The translations under genes were made by a program, and so were the position numbers. From Norana najaformis (Eukaryota > Annelida > Clitellata > Crassiclitellata > Hormogastridae), in contig OZ029914.1 in the NCBI GenBank assembly GCA_964023275.1, positions 50,050,530-50,114,529 on the forward strand: a DNA stretch of 64,000 bases, given 5' to 3'. The notes beneath the pieces were generated by a model that saw only the letters and a list, made by a program, of their open reading frames with translations, was not told the origin of the DNA and made no database searches. Below are positions 13,001-22,575 of this stretch, one piece after another; positions within the stretch are counted from its first letter, which is position 1, and each line of letters begins with the position of its first letter.

Positions 13001-16000
13001 ATAACTCCTCGAAAGAATAAATATTCACAGGAAGACGTATTAACCTGTACCGGTTATGGCAATCCAAGTCCCTCATACATCTGGAGAAATGTGAAGACAC
13101 AAGAGAGAATTGCAGTTGGGCCTCAGTTAACCTTAAATAACACTAGAATAGACAACAGTCAACGTTACACCATTGAATGCATTGCTGAAAATCACGTGGC
13201 CAAACAAATCAAACATTCTACCGCAATGATCGATGTTGTAATCCAAGGTATTATGACATGAACAGCTTAGGATTTCTGTCTGTTTGTACGTATGCATGTA
13301 TTTATGCATGTATTTATGTATTTATGTATGTATCTATGTATTTACTATATGTACATGTATTGTATGTATTTATTTATTTATGTATGTAGTGTATGTAGTG
13401 TATGTATGTGTGTATGCATGCATGTATGTACGACCGATGAGAGCGGTCTCAGACCTCTGGAATGAATTACATGCATGACAACGCTAAACGCCGTCTTGCT
13501 TCTATGACCAAAGAGATTAAGCGTAGAATCTAGTGTGATTTTTTGCGGTCTTTGGATATATCGTTCACGCTAATGTAACGTAATCAGATTGTACAAATCT
13601 CTTCAGCTGAGCTCATTATTAGGCTATTCCTAGCTCAGCCGTTTTGACATACCGCTTGTGTATTTTCAGTGACTTATATCTAACCTCTTGTTAATTATTC
13701 AGGCATCGATCTTTCATACATTACTCTCTCGATGGGAATAATATGTGCCATTTTGTTGGTAATCGTAATTGTTATCGGCAGAGAACATGTAAAAGGTAGG
13801 CAAACTATTGTTTACTTCCACGCGTAAATATGTTGCTAAGTGAATGGTTTTGTAATGTAATGACTTTATAATTGTAATGTCATCTACTGAAGACAATTTA
13901 TAGAATATCATAAGTAGCGAGCTACTTCTAGACTGTTTTACAATGTCAGTTGCCTGCCCAAGCACTAAGAGTTACCTAGTAAACAGGATAAGAGTTACTT
14001 AGTAAAATAGAATTTCAACTGTTTTAAAACTTGAATCTGTGGAATTGTGTCACAAGTGCTATTCCTGATCAGTTAGTAACCAATTTTACTGCATTTCTCA
14101 ATTTAAAATTTGTTTGTACTCTTAAAAAACAGTAAGTTTATTTGTTAATATTAACATGAAAGTTTAATCAATCAACCAGTTGCACTAGTAGAATCATAAC
14201 TCGTAATATGTTTAACGGCAGGCCTGAGGAAAAGTCTGTAAGTAAAAATATTTGAATGTAATAGCCGCCAATAATAGCGCATGTGTGATAGATTGTTATT
14301 CAATATAATGGATCACTTTTTAATTACTTGTTGTAGGATGCATTGCTAATACTGTTTCTGTGTTCCGACGAAGACAGGGTACTGAGCCGGACATCCTACC
14401 GAATGCCGATGAAAATCAAAATGGTCTGAGCAAGAACTGCAATATCATATCATTAAACATAATAGAGTTACTTCACTTTAAGCTGTATAGTAGACTACTT
14501 CTTATTCGCTGTATGAATGATAAGCAACATTCATTCTTCAACCTTCGTGGCATTATTCCTATCTGACTCTGTGCTTTTGTCCTAATTTGCCTCCAAAAGC
14601 GGTTATCTGTGCGACTACATACTTATTGGGGATGGTGTATCCAATTGTTTTCAGGCAGAGCTTACAATTACGAGTTGGAGCCTTATGGACACTATGTGAT
14701 GCCAGCAGAAGCCGGGGCTGTTGGTGAGCAATATAATTTTGCGAGTGAAGTGTTTTAATTTATTTTATATGCATCACAAAGTAATATTAAACTCTTCAGC
14801 ATCGTCGTAATGAAGGTTATCCACTGATAGCCAAGTGAAACCTATCCTGAAAATGAGGTCAGATGTTATATATAGACCCATTATTCGGTGTTACTTTCGT
14901 ACTTGTCCTACCGCGCGCACATGCAAATAGACTATTTCAAATGCAGTGATCGAAACACATAATATATCGACCTTGGTAAAGTAGGCTTCTTTATAACTCC
15001 TTAAATTTAGACTAATAGCTATTTATGCTAACTTTTACGAACTCTGAGATGCTTACTTTACATAAACAATGCAAACAATAACATGGCCAAATAGTTATAA
15101 ATAATACGGCATTGTTTTAAAGGCAGCATTCAAATCAATTGGTCTAAATATTATTGATATGACCAGACCCCCAGGTTCAGCTATTTTTATATGTATAGCT
15201 ATTTGTTTAGTCAAAATGGAGACCAAAAGTTACCGACAGTATTTGATTGCTATATATAAAATACATAAACTATCTGCACTGTACAGTTGCAGACTACAAT
15301 TTTAGGAACTTGCAAGCCACAGTATGTAATCTGTTACAAAGAAATTACTTTTAAAAGTTTAAACATTTTTCCAGGAAACGCTCCGAGACAACGACTTGAA
15401 AACGAAATTGGATGCCACGCCGGTGAAAATGGTAGGTTCACAGCCAAACATTAAAACAAAACAAAAGTATTTTAACGCCTATTTGTATTTTATTACAATT
15501 TTTCTCTACCATTTAATTGAGCCAGTATGTTTGCATCGCTCAGTGCAAAAGTTTTTTAATTCTGTCTAAAACAGCAGCCACGGGAGAGACTATTGCTGTT
15601 TATTCGTTTTTGTCCCAAAGAGAAATTTCTCATAGTCCATAAATTGGTCACGCGTTTTTGGTTAGGTTGAAGCCGATCCCATGATCGTGCACATAATGGG
15701 ACAACTTTGGTAGATTATAAACATAATGAAGACCATCTTTAGATGTTTGTTTTTGAAAATTTTCATATTCCTGGTAATGAAGAACAACGTAATACGTAAC
15801 ATGCGCAACATTGACTCCGTAAACTACTTTAACGTACACATTGATGTATTTTAAGGGGCTGTCATGTTTGTTTTAGACCAGAGAGATGAACCAGAAGTTC
15901 CGGTGTATGCCGAGATCAACAAACCTTGCAAATGTCAGTATGTCATTTTAGAGTAGGCATGCATGCTGAATATTTATATTGACTACTAACAAAGAGTGTC

Positions 16001-18860
16001 AATAAACAGAGTTCGCTGCACGATTGTAATAGGTCATTTCTAAAGAGCCTTTAGGAACCTTTACTTCCGAGAACACAGCAATCGTTATAGTTAATACAGG
16101 CTGTTTGGTCGTTTTGAAGGTCTAACCTTGAATGTACTTCTGTATAGCGCCTCTTCAAGACATCTCCTCAGAAATGTTTCCGACCAGAAAGCTCAAGATG
16201 AACATCGAATAGAACTAGTAAATGCTTGACAAAAATTCTAAACATTGGCTATATATTCTTCTCATATTCACTTAAGTCCGCATTTACCTTTAGAAAACGA
16301 GTGACTTTGTCTTTTTAAGATTTCATTGTCCACTGGACAAGCACGACTAACTTCATTTAGTTAAGGCAATTAGGCAGTCTCGGCATTTCCTGTGAATTAT
16401 TCGGAAACAAGTTGAGAGGACGATCCAGAATTGTGGATTTCCTCTTGTTTTGCTTTTTAGCTACCACAGAATTATGCATTCAGTATGACAATATAAAATG
16501 TAGGCCTAGTTCTAACATTGCCTTCCTGAAAATAATGACATCAAGTAAGGTCGACGTCAAAGGCCCTTACAGCCATAAGATGTCGTAAAACAGATTCTAG
16601 TTTAAAATACTTCTATCATCGTTACTAATAGAAAAATTGAGTTATGTGACGGTATAAATTGTTTTCGTTCAATGTTAAATTGCAACCTCATTGCTGGCTA
16701 AAGATTGGAATACATACACTCACTTTTGAAGCAGTGGAAAACTTAATCTGTAATTGCTGAAATCAACTTTTTCAGGCAGAACAACTGAAGCAGCCGCTTT
16801 ATGTCAAGCGCAGACACTTCCCGTTGACTCGAGAGTCAAGAAAACGGCATACGGCTAGTTTTCCATTTTTAAATTGGCTTTCTCTATATTTTGAAAACGA
16901 ACAAAATTATTATATTCGGTGCTCAATAACTGACATGTTCCACCAATTGTGGAATTAAACTAGAAATAAAAACCATAATATGATCTTATTTAATAGCTAT
17001 TTCTAGTGTTTATTAGTGCGGTTTTAATAGAGTAAAGACATCTGTAAAATATAACTTTTTCCAAGCTGATACATCTGTACCAATTTCCTATGACATTTCC
17101 AAATCAAACATTTGGTGCTTTTGAAAATATTCTGGTGCAAATGATTACTTTCTGCCAATTCATGAAGCTGAACATTAGTCTGCTGCCTAGAATTTGAATG
17201 AACAAATTTCGTCAATCATTATATCAATTTAATTTATATTCTTTTAGTCAGTTGAACTATAGATGTTACATTATACATAAGGTATGAGTGTATTTTTTAT
17301 AAAAGCATAATTGTATTCTTGAACAATGAGCATTTATTATAGAGATTGGTCTTGTAGGCCTACTTGATTCCACGTTAAGAATACATTTATACTGTTGAAG
17401 TTTTCTTAATAAATTTAATGTAACATCTAATCTAATGACCTCTATAGCGCCTTTATCAAAATGCCAAAGGCATCAATCGATGGTCGCTTCAAGTGAATTC
17501 GTAATCAAAATAACAATCTTTTGGAGAAGAGAGTTCAAAATCCGATATGTCAGAGAAACCAGCAATTGGCTATAATGCGTATGCGAGTTGAAAGAGGTGA
17601 GTCTTAAGTCATAAGTGCATTTACATGTACCTGTGATTATACCAGACAGCATTAAGTTAAGTTTTGCAGCATCGCAACATTCTGCTTGTTATTACTGCAA
17701 AATTTTTTACAGACAACAAAATTGAATCGGCCACCTTGAGTCAATCGCAGACACTTCCTGTTGACTCCAAAATCAAGAAAAATGAATATGGCAAGTATTT
17801 AAGTTACTCAAACTTTATCCTGATATGTAATGGTAACCAATTTTTAGTCTACAAACTGCATACAGTTAGAACTTGTACTGAGATTCTTGAAATCAGCTGT
17901 GTATCTTTTAAATTTTAGGAATCATTGCATATAATAAAAGTTGTAGTTGAATGCTTTATCGGTATTCTTTTGTTGTCTTAAATAGTTGCAACCGAATGCA
18001 AAGCTGATAGCCCATCGGATACCGCAATGAAGCCGTCAACAACAAAAATGGCAAGATAAGATTAACACTGTCACAAATCTTTAAAACATTTCAATATCGT
18101 AGCATGTTATAAACTATTGCAGCGCTTTTCTGAGGTACTTGAACAGCGGTATATAAAGTGTCTCGATACATATATGCTTATATACATCGTATTTGTTTCA
18201 AGTTTTAAAATGAAAGTAAGCCTTCATTTTCCTAGAGGAACGTAGGGGAGGCGCTCTCTACTCGCTTTTCGGCACTTTAGCCGGTTATAGACGAATCCAA
18301 AGGTCCTTGACATGGACCTACGCATTACAGGCCTTGCCGTTTATTTTCCAGCTTACGCCAGTACCAAATTCGTTTGCTTTGTGTCAGCCACTTTTGCCCA
18401 AACAACTTGTCCAGCGTCGTCAAAGAGAGTCTGCTCAGCAGTGCGAACCCGCAACGTTTCGATCAAGGATCCAGTGCTCTATATGAATAGACAAAATTTG
18501 CAAAATGAGATTAGGAGATGAACGTTTCATTAGTTGAGACTTTCAGTTCATGTGATGGTTTAACCCGTCAGTGATGAAGCATTTTATTTTGCGGTTTATT
18601 CTTTGCAGTTCCAAATAGATAACTGTTGTTCGACAAAATACTTTACAACTACGTCAATCATCAGTTGTGTGAAGTGTTGTGGCTTTGATTTTAAGAGTGC
18701 AGGACTTGACGGCACAATCTATGCCGAACTGAAGACAGATGGAGGTCTTCATGTGTCGCAGGCTTCTGGATCACGGTTTCAAGAGCCATTGTTCAACAAA
18801 TCGTATTACGCTTGTATTGACCACACAACTGAACCTCCGCCACCTCCACAAAGAGACTGA
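10053..18860 (+). CDS. Gene A: three-Ig-domain transmembrane receptor, A/C-type tail
   Basis: Exons: 10053-10095 signal peptide, 10351-10692 Ig1, 11918-12271 Ig2, 12981-13247 Ig3, 13703-13795 transmembrane, then tail exons 14337-14423, 14655-14723, 15375-15431, 15877-15933, 16776-16853, 17713-17790, 17986-18050 and 18696-18860 (TGA). Every intron is phase 1 except the last (phase 0), and the exons sum to 585 codons including the stop. The start is the ATG of the Met-Trp signal exon, shared by all paralogues. Domain order is signal, V/I-like Ig1, Ig2, I-set-like Ig3, membrane helix, long cytoplasmic tail. Tail motifs are YVMP, VYAEI, TIYAEL and YACI, with a PPPPP run near the C-terminus. Donors after 17790 and 18050 are GC, and the donor after 14423 (GTCTGA) is weak, so tail splicing is the least certain part. 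Likely a type I membrane receptor; ligand unknown. It is convergent with gene B. Confidence 0.85.
10351..10692 (+). CDS. Gene A Ig1 exon
   Basis: 114 codons, phase 1-1. The core is visible: MKC (first Cys), REW (core Trp) and DSGIYTC (second Cys). N-glycosylation sequons include NNT and NST. Opens after TTTCCAG and closes before GTAAAT. Confidence 0.9.
10850..11520 (+). mobile_element. LINE relic in gene A Ig1-Ig2 intron
   Basis: C-terminal LINE fragment. The most telling piece is LNFLTAWKKV then DRVAWRHIVAAV. Present in the same intron and orientation in B, C and D. Confidence 0.6.
11918..12271 (+). CDS. Gene A Ig2 exon
   Basis: 118 codons, the same length in all four genes. Cysteines in QCSMN, FGCAV and IICK, core Trp in SMQWS, and an EDNGATIIC motif instead of the usual DxGxYxC. 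Several sequons (NMS, NAT, NYS, NTT). The donor is GTAGGT. Confidence 0.88.
12462..12500. repeat. (ATC)n microsatellite, gene A Ig2-Ig3 intron
   Basis: Short impure copy of the run shared by all four genes. Confidence 0.7.
12981..13247 (+). CDS. Gene A Ig3 exon
   Basis: 89 codons. I-set-like: LTCTGYGNPSPSYIW supplies the first Cys, the GNP turn and the core Trp; YTIECIAEN supplies the second Cys. It ends VVIQ with a phase-1 G. Confidence 0.88.
13280..13432. repeat. (TATG)n microsatellite, gene A Ig3-TM intron
   Basis: Starts 30 bases after the Ig3 donor. The same repeat follows Ig3 in B (23735-23945), C (38530-38620) and D (52735-52830, 51740-51850). Confidence 0.85.
13703..13795 (+). CDS. 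Gene A transmembrane exon
   Basis: 31 codons: short juxtamembrane GIDLSY, then a hydrophobic helix (ITLSMGIICAILLVIVIVIG) followed by basic and charged residues REHVK. This sets Ig domains outside and the tail inside. Confidence 0.9.
15877..15933 (+). CDS. Gene A tail exon with VYAEI motif
   Basis: 19 codons, phase 1-1, acceptor TTTTAG. Encodes PEVPVYAEINK. YAEI is a YxxI SH2-type motif resembling an ITIM, but the -2 residue is Pro, so it is not a strict ITIM. The homologous exon in gene C has lost its acceptor. Confidence 0.75.
16776..16858 (+). CDS. Gene A duplicated tail exon, copy 1 (possible terminal exon)
   Basis: 78 nt if spliced at GC (16853), or terminal with TAG at 16856-16858. 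It is a paralogue of the exon at 17713-17790: both share CAGACACTTCC and encode QTLPVDS followed by KK. Gene C keeps the same in-frame TAG, so this could be an alternative end giving a tail without the TIYAEL/polyproline exon. Confidence 0.6.
18230..18525 (-). mobile_element. tRNA-derived SINE in gene A last intron
   Basis: On the minus strand the head resembles a tRNA with A-box and B-box-like segments (GCGGGTTCGCA type). The same element sits in the same intron of gene C. Confidence 0.45.
18696..18860 (+). CDS. Gene A terminal tail exon (TIYAEL, polyproline)
   Basis: 54 residues plus TGA. Contains TIYAEL (TxYxxL, like an immunoreceptor switch motif), a second tyrosine in SYYACID, and TTEPPPPPQRD at the end, a possible SH3 or WW ligand. 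Enters in phase 0, matching the ATG end of 17986-18050. Confidence 0.75.
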   Translation, partial: SAGLDGTIYAELKTDGGLHVSQASGSRFQEPLFNKSYYACIDHTTEPPPPPQRD

Positions 18861-19145
18861 TATGCCCCTTCCGAATAATGCAATGACAGTGATAAAAAGT
18901 TCGACTTTCACACATGTTCTTGGGGTTAATATTCCAGTGCTTTATATTAAGTTAAGGCTTCTTGATTTAGCAGTGTTTCAATTTTTGTGCAGCATCTAAA
19001 CTATCTTCGAAACTACTAGTCTATTGACTTTTTTCAAAATAAAAGACAGCCTTATTCAACCTTTACATTGGTGAGATGTTGCGTCATTAGAGCTTCAGTG
19101 TACAATCTCAGGCTGTTACAGTATCTTGGTTTAGAAAAGGTCAAA

Positions 19146-19151
19146 AATAAA
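19146..19151 (+). terminator. Candidate polyadenylation signal, gene A
   Basis: AATAAA about 290 bases after the stop, in a context (GGTCAAAAATAAAAAC) that is kept in gene C at 48200-48205. Another AATAAA at 19038-19043 is not kept in C. Confidence 0.4.
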
Positions 19152-19159
19152 AACCAGGA

Positions 19160-21060
19160 ATTGAAATACGCTATCAAAACGATCATGTAGTGTTAATGGT
19201 GAACCTAATACAGATGACTAAAATTGCCACAGTAAACGTACATGGTGTTCTATAGCGTCCGTATGGCCTCTACTCTGCTCATTGCTTAATAAATTTATTG
19301 GTGAGATCCTTCACCACTTATGCCTGTTTGAGTCAGAGCCAAGCGATTTAAGGACCCTGTGCACGGACCGTACTAGCCAGAGATTCAAATCTCTGAAATA
19401 AGCCCCACCATCGGGTTGCGGACCGACATCCTAACGTTTAGAGAACCTTGACGTTCCCTTTTACCAATATAACAATTTTAAATGTTGTAATCTACTGTTC
19501 TTTCGAGTATTGTTTGCATTTAGCATATGAACACTATTGCCGAATATCGAATATTGTCTTACTTCTAATTCTCGTGTTATTCAGAAAGTTATTATTGTCG
19601 AATATTTGAATGGACTCTCTTATTGAAAGAGAAACAGAAAGTATGTGTTGTCTAGCACTCGCAAACATATTGCACAAAATTCTTGAGCCAGATAGGCTGA
19701 TCATTGGTTTCTCTTTTATAATCTCATGTTTCCTTTTAGAGCTTCTCTTTCTTCGAAACTGATATTAATCAATCGACTAGAAATGAAGGCACTTGCTACC
19801 TAAACGAACACAGTTTGAGGTAGTTGAAAATAGCCTGCTCCCAAATGATTTGATTTCTTTATGACTGTATACAATTTTAAAGGCTCATAATGGGACACTA
19901 CTTAATTCGGTCACGATATATTTTGGACTCCTTACATATTTACACTTTGTATCTTTGATAAAAATGAATGATTATCGTGTGTATCTAATGTTTTACTGGA
20001 CCAGAGCTCGTATTGCTATTAATAGTTAAGTCTGACAGTTGCTATCACGTAAACCAATCAGAATACTTTTAGGAACTACTTCACTCCAGGCCATGAAGAG
20101 CATTAAACTGGCGCAGTCAGTAGAACACATACACCCTCTGCAGAGGCACCAGCTACCCTGTGCGCTTTCCGCAGCGTCATTTTTAACCGATACAAGAATA
20201 GTAGAGTTCAAATTCTCATACGTTCCAAACAAACGAATCCTCAGAATCAGCTGACATAAACATATATACTCGCACACACATTTGAAAGTAAGGAATAAAT
20301 TGCCGACAGAAAAGGATATTCGGCATTTTAGAAATTTTTGCCCTAAGGACGAAGAGAGGAAGGCACTCGCCCTACTTCCAGTTGGGGCAAGAGGTTGACA
20401 ATCTCTGTTTTGTCAGTCACTTGAGATTGAGAGCAATCTCTGGCGTCCATCTCCGGGGATAGAACTTTTACAATACATGACAGTACACATTTCGTAGTTA
20501 TCCTGCCCCTGTGCCCAAGATAAAGTAAATCAACGACTTTTTATAATACATCACTGAGAATGGACCGCGGTTGTAAAATAAAGCAGCGAATTAAAACAGG
20601 GTCGCAAACGTGCGACAACCTTGCGAATACTAGTCCATATATTGCCCCTATTTAATAGCCCTTGGACTACAATCCAGCCCATCCTTTCAAGTCTCGCCGA
20701 CCTCAGTTGACTTATGCATTCCCATTCCCCATGAATGTTCATGTAGTTATGATTTCTCATTTCAAAGGTGATGTTATCGCCCTGCTTAGGAACACAAACC
20801 TTGCACGATCTGTTCTCGTATCGCCACAATTCTTTGCTATTGCTACCGTCGTTATGATTTGGAATCACACTATTTTGACTGACCACAGTAATAGAGATCC
20901 GATTTCTTTTTTGGGAGACATTGTCAGAGTTTTAAACATCAATGTTGTCTGATCATTCTGTGCTCATGCTCTTTTTCAGTTAGTGTTGTTTTTTGTTAAA
21001 ATAAAAACTTTAAATATTTTCTTCAGTCAATTTTTTATAAAAATTTAATATCAGTTATTA
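19160..21060. other. Convergent A/B spacer, no gene
   Basis: 19160-19860 matches the 3' flank of C (48210-48900), including the AGAGATTCAAATCTCT inverted repeat at 19380. 20030-20950 has several overlapping short frames on both strands, none with a recognisable domain, and no counterpart in the C/D spacer. Confidence 0.5.
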
Positions 21061-21190
21061 CTGTCTCAGGACATTTTGTCATCATGACATTTTGTCCGTG
21101 ACATTTTGTGTCGTGCCATTTTTGTCATCATGACGTTTTGTCCGTGGTATTTTGCCTGTGACATTTTGTCTAAAGACATTTTGTCAGATC
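21061..21190 (+). repeat. GACATTTTGTC array between convergent genes A and B
   Basis: Six or more copies of GACATTTTGTC or near variants, spaced 10-20 bases and alternating with CCGTG or ATCAT. A similar array in the other orientation lies between C and D. Confidence 0.75.
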
Positions 21191-21199
21191 ACCATTAAA

Positions 21200-22270
21200 T
21201 TAGACTCAACGTAACCAAGACGTAATACAAAATAATCCACTTTAGGAGTCTATTATGTCGCTATGAACTATTTCGCCTTAACATTTAAGCCTTATTGTTC
21301 TCCATTAAAGCTCTACAACAGCAAACTTTTAAATATTGCGCTGTATGAATATTATTATGTTGAAACAACATCTTGTAGGCCTACTTTTAGAAAGCGCTAA
21401 CCAGTTTCAAGATTATTTTATCGGAAATCTATCGATGACTTTTAAGTGTGTGCTCTTGAAGCTAAAAGAGTTCTGCATAGATATTCATTGGGTGAATGCT
21501 GTTCAAGAGAAGCATGCTTGGCGTCTGCATGATCATTGCTCAGCGAACCTTACATCATTGTTTGGCATGCTGTAATTTCTTTGAATATTAAGGTAAGCTC
21601 TTCAGTTCAGATAGGCCTATAGAATCGAGTTTGTAGAATGTGAAAAAGTGGAAACTTGAGAAAAGAAACCGAAAACAAAAATGTCAATCCGCAGGGGAAA
21701 TTAGACAGTTAAGCGAAAAACCGGTTTATGTTCAGAGTAAAACAACTTGATGCAAATCTATAACTTATCACGTTGTTTCAAAACGCAAACGTGGCCAAAG
21801 TTTTCATCAATCATAATGTATAAACTCTTCAGTTTCATAGTGATTAACTTTATCAATGTCATCATTTTATGTGATTAAGAACATGCACAGGACCTACAAG
21901 AAAAATCTAACAATTTTCTGGAATTCTTGATTATTTTAGTCAATACCACCGTTGCAAGGTCCATAACCGACAGCCTAGGCCATCACATTTGAAAAATGAC
22001 CCTAGTTCGATGAAAGCCATGATCTATAGGAGTAGGCTACAAATACAGGAGTAGGCTATAAATTACAGAAGTAGGCTATAAATTACATGCAGTATGGGCT
22101 TTGATGAGCCGAGCTACTGCAGTCAAGTATTAAGGGTTACATAACTCTAGTATAGTACTATCCTTGCGACCAAACGAACGTAAAAATTTCTTGTGTACAG
22201 GTGAGGCGAAATAGCTAACATACATAGCTGACCATGTTTAAGTGTCGCAACTCTAGAAACGAAGAATTGC
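21200..22270. other. 3' flank of gene B, no gene
   Basis: 21640-22260 matches the 3' flank of D (50190-50770), so it may include the shared 3' UTR. No clear minus-strand AATAAA close to the stop. Confidence 0.5.
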
Positions 22271-22276
22271 TTCTTT

Positions 22277-22575
22277 TCACTCAATCGCAATATTAACATA
22301 GGCTGAGTCCCCATTTCTAACCCTTTCTGGAGGGACTACAACATGGCTACTGTTGGCTTCCAGTGAAGAGTAAACAAGTGGTTGGTTGACAACAACGGGT
22401 CTTTCCATTAATGTGTTGTAACCCTCAGCAACAGCTTCAATTGGAGCATCTTCTGTGTCGGGTGTCGACGATGTTGATGCCGATGTGTTGGTGTCTGCCT
22501 CGTGAATTGACTCGTAATCTATCGATAGACTTTGAGGACTCTCCTTGGCTACATTTGCTTTGGTTCTGGGTTTCC
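22277..22575 (-). CDS. Gene B cytoplasmic tail exon (ITIM / ITAM-like / YVN)
   Basis: 98 residues plus TGA in one exon. In order: SIDYESI, a Ser/Thr-rich acidic linker, EGYNTL, LVYSSL, SSHVVV and SAYVNIAIE at the C-terminus. The YxxL pair is separated by twelve residues. Gene D has the same layout. Confidence 0.87.

Noticed and set aside
13284-13478. Open frame of repeated Met-Tyr-Val-Cys
   Set aside because: Translation of the TATG microsatellite.
20551-20952. Overlapping open frames on both strands
   Set aside because: No recognisable domain, no paralogous copy and no splice pattern; treated as non-coding.
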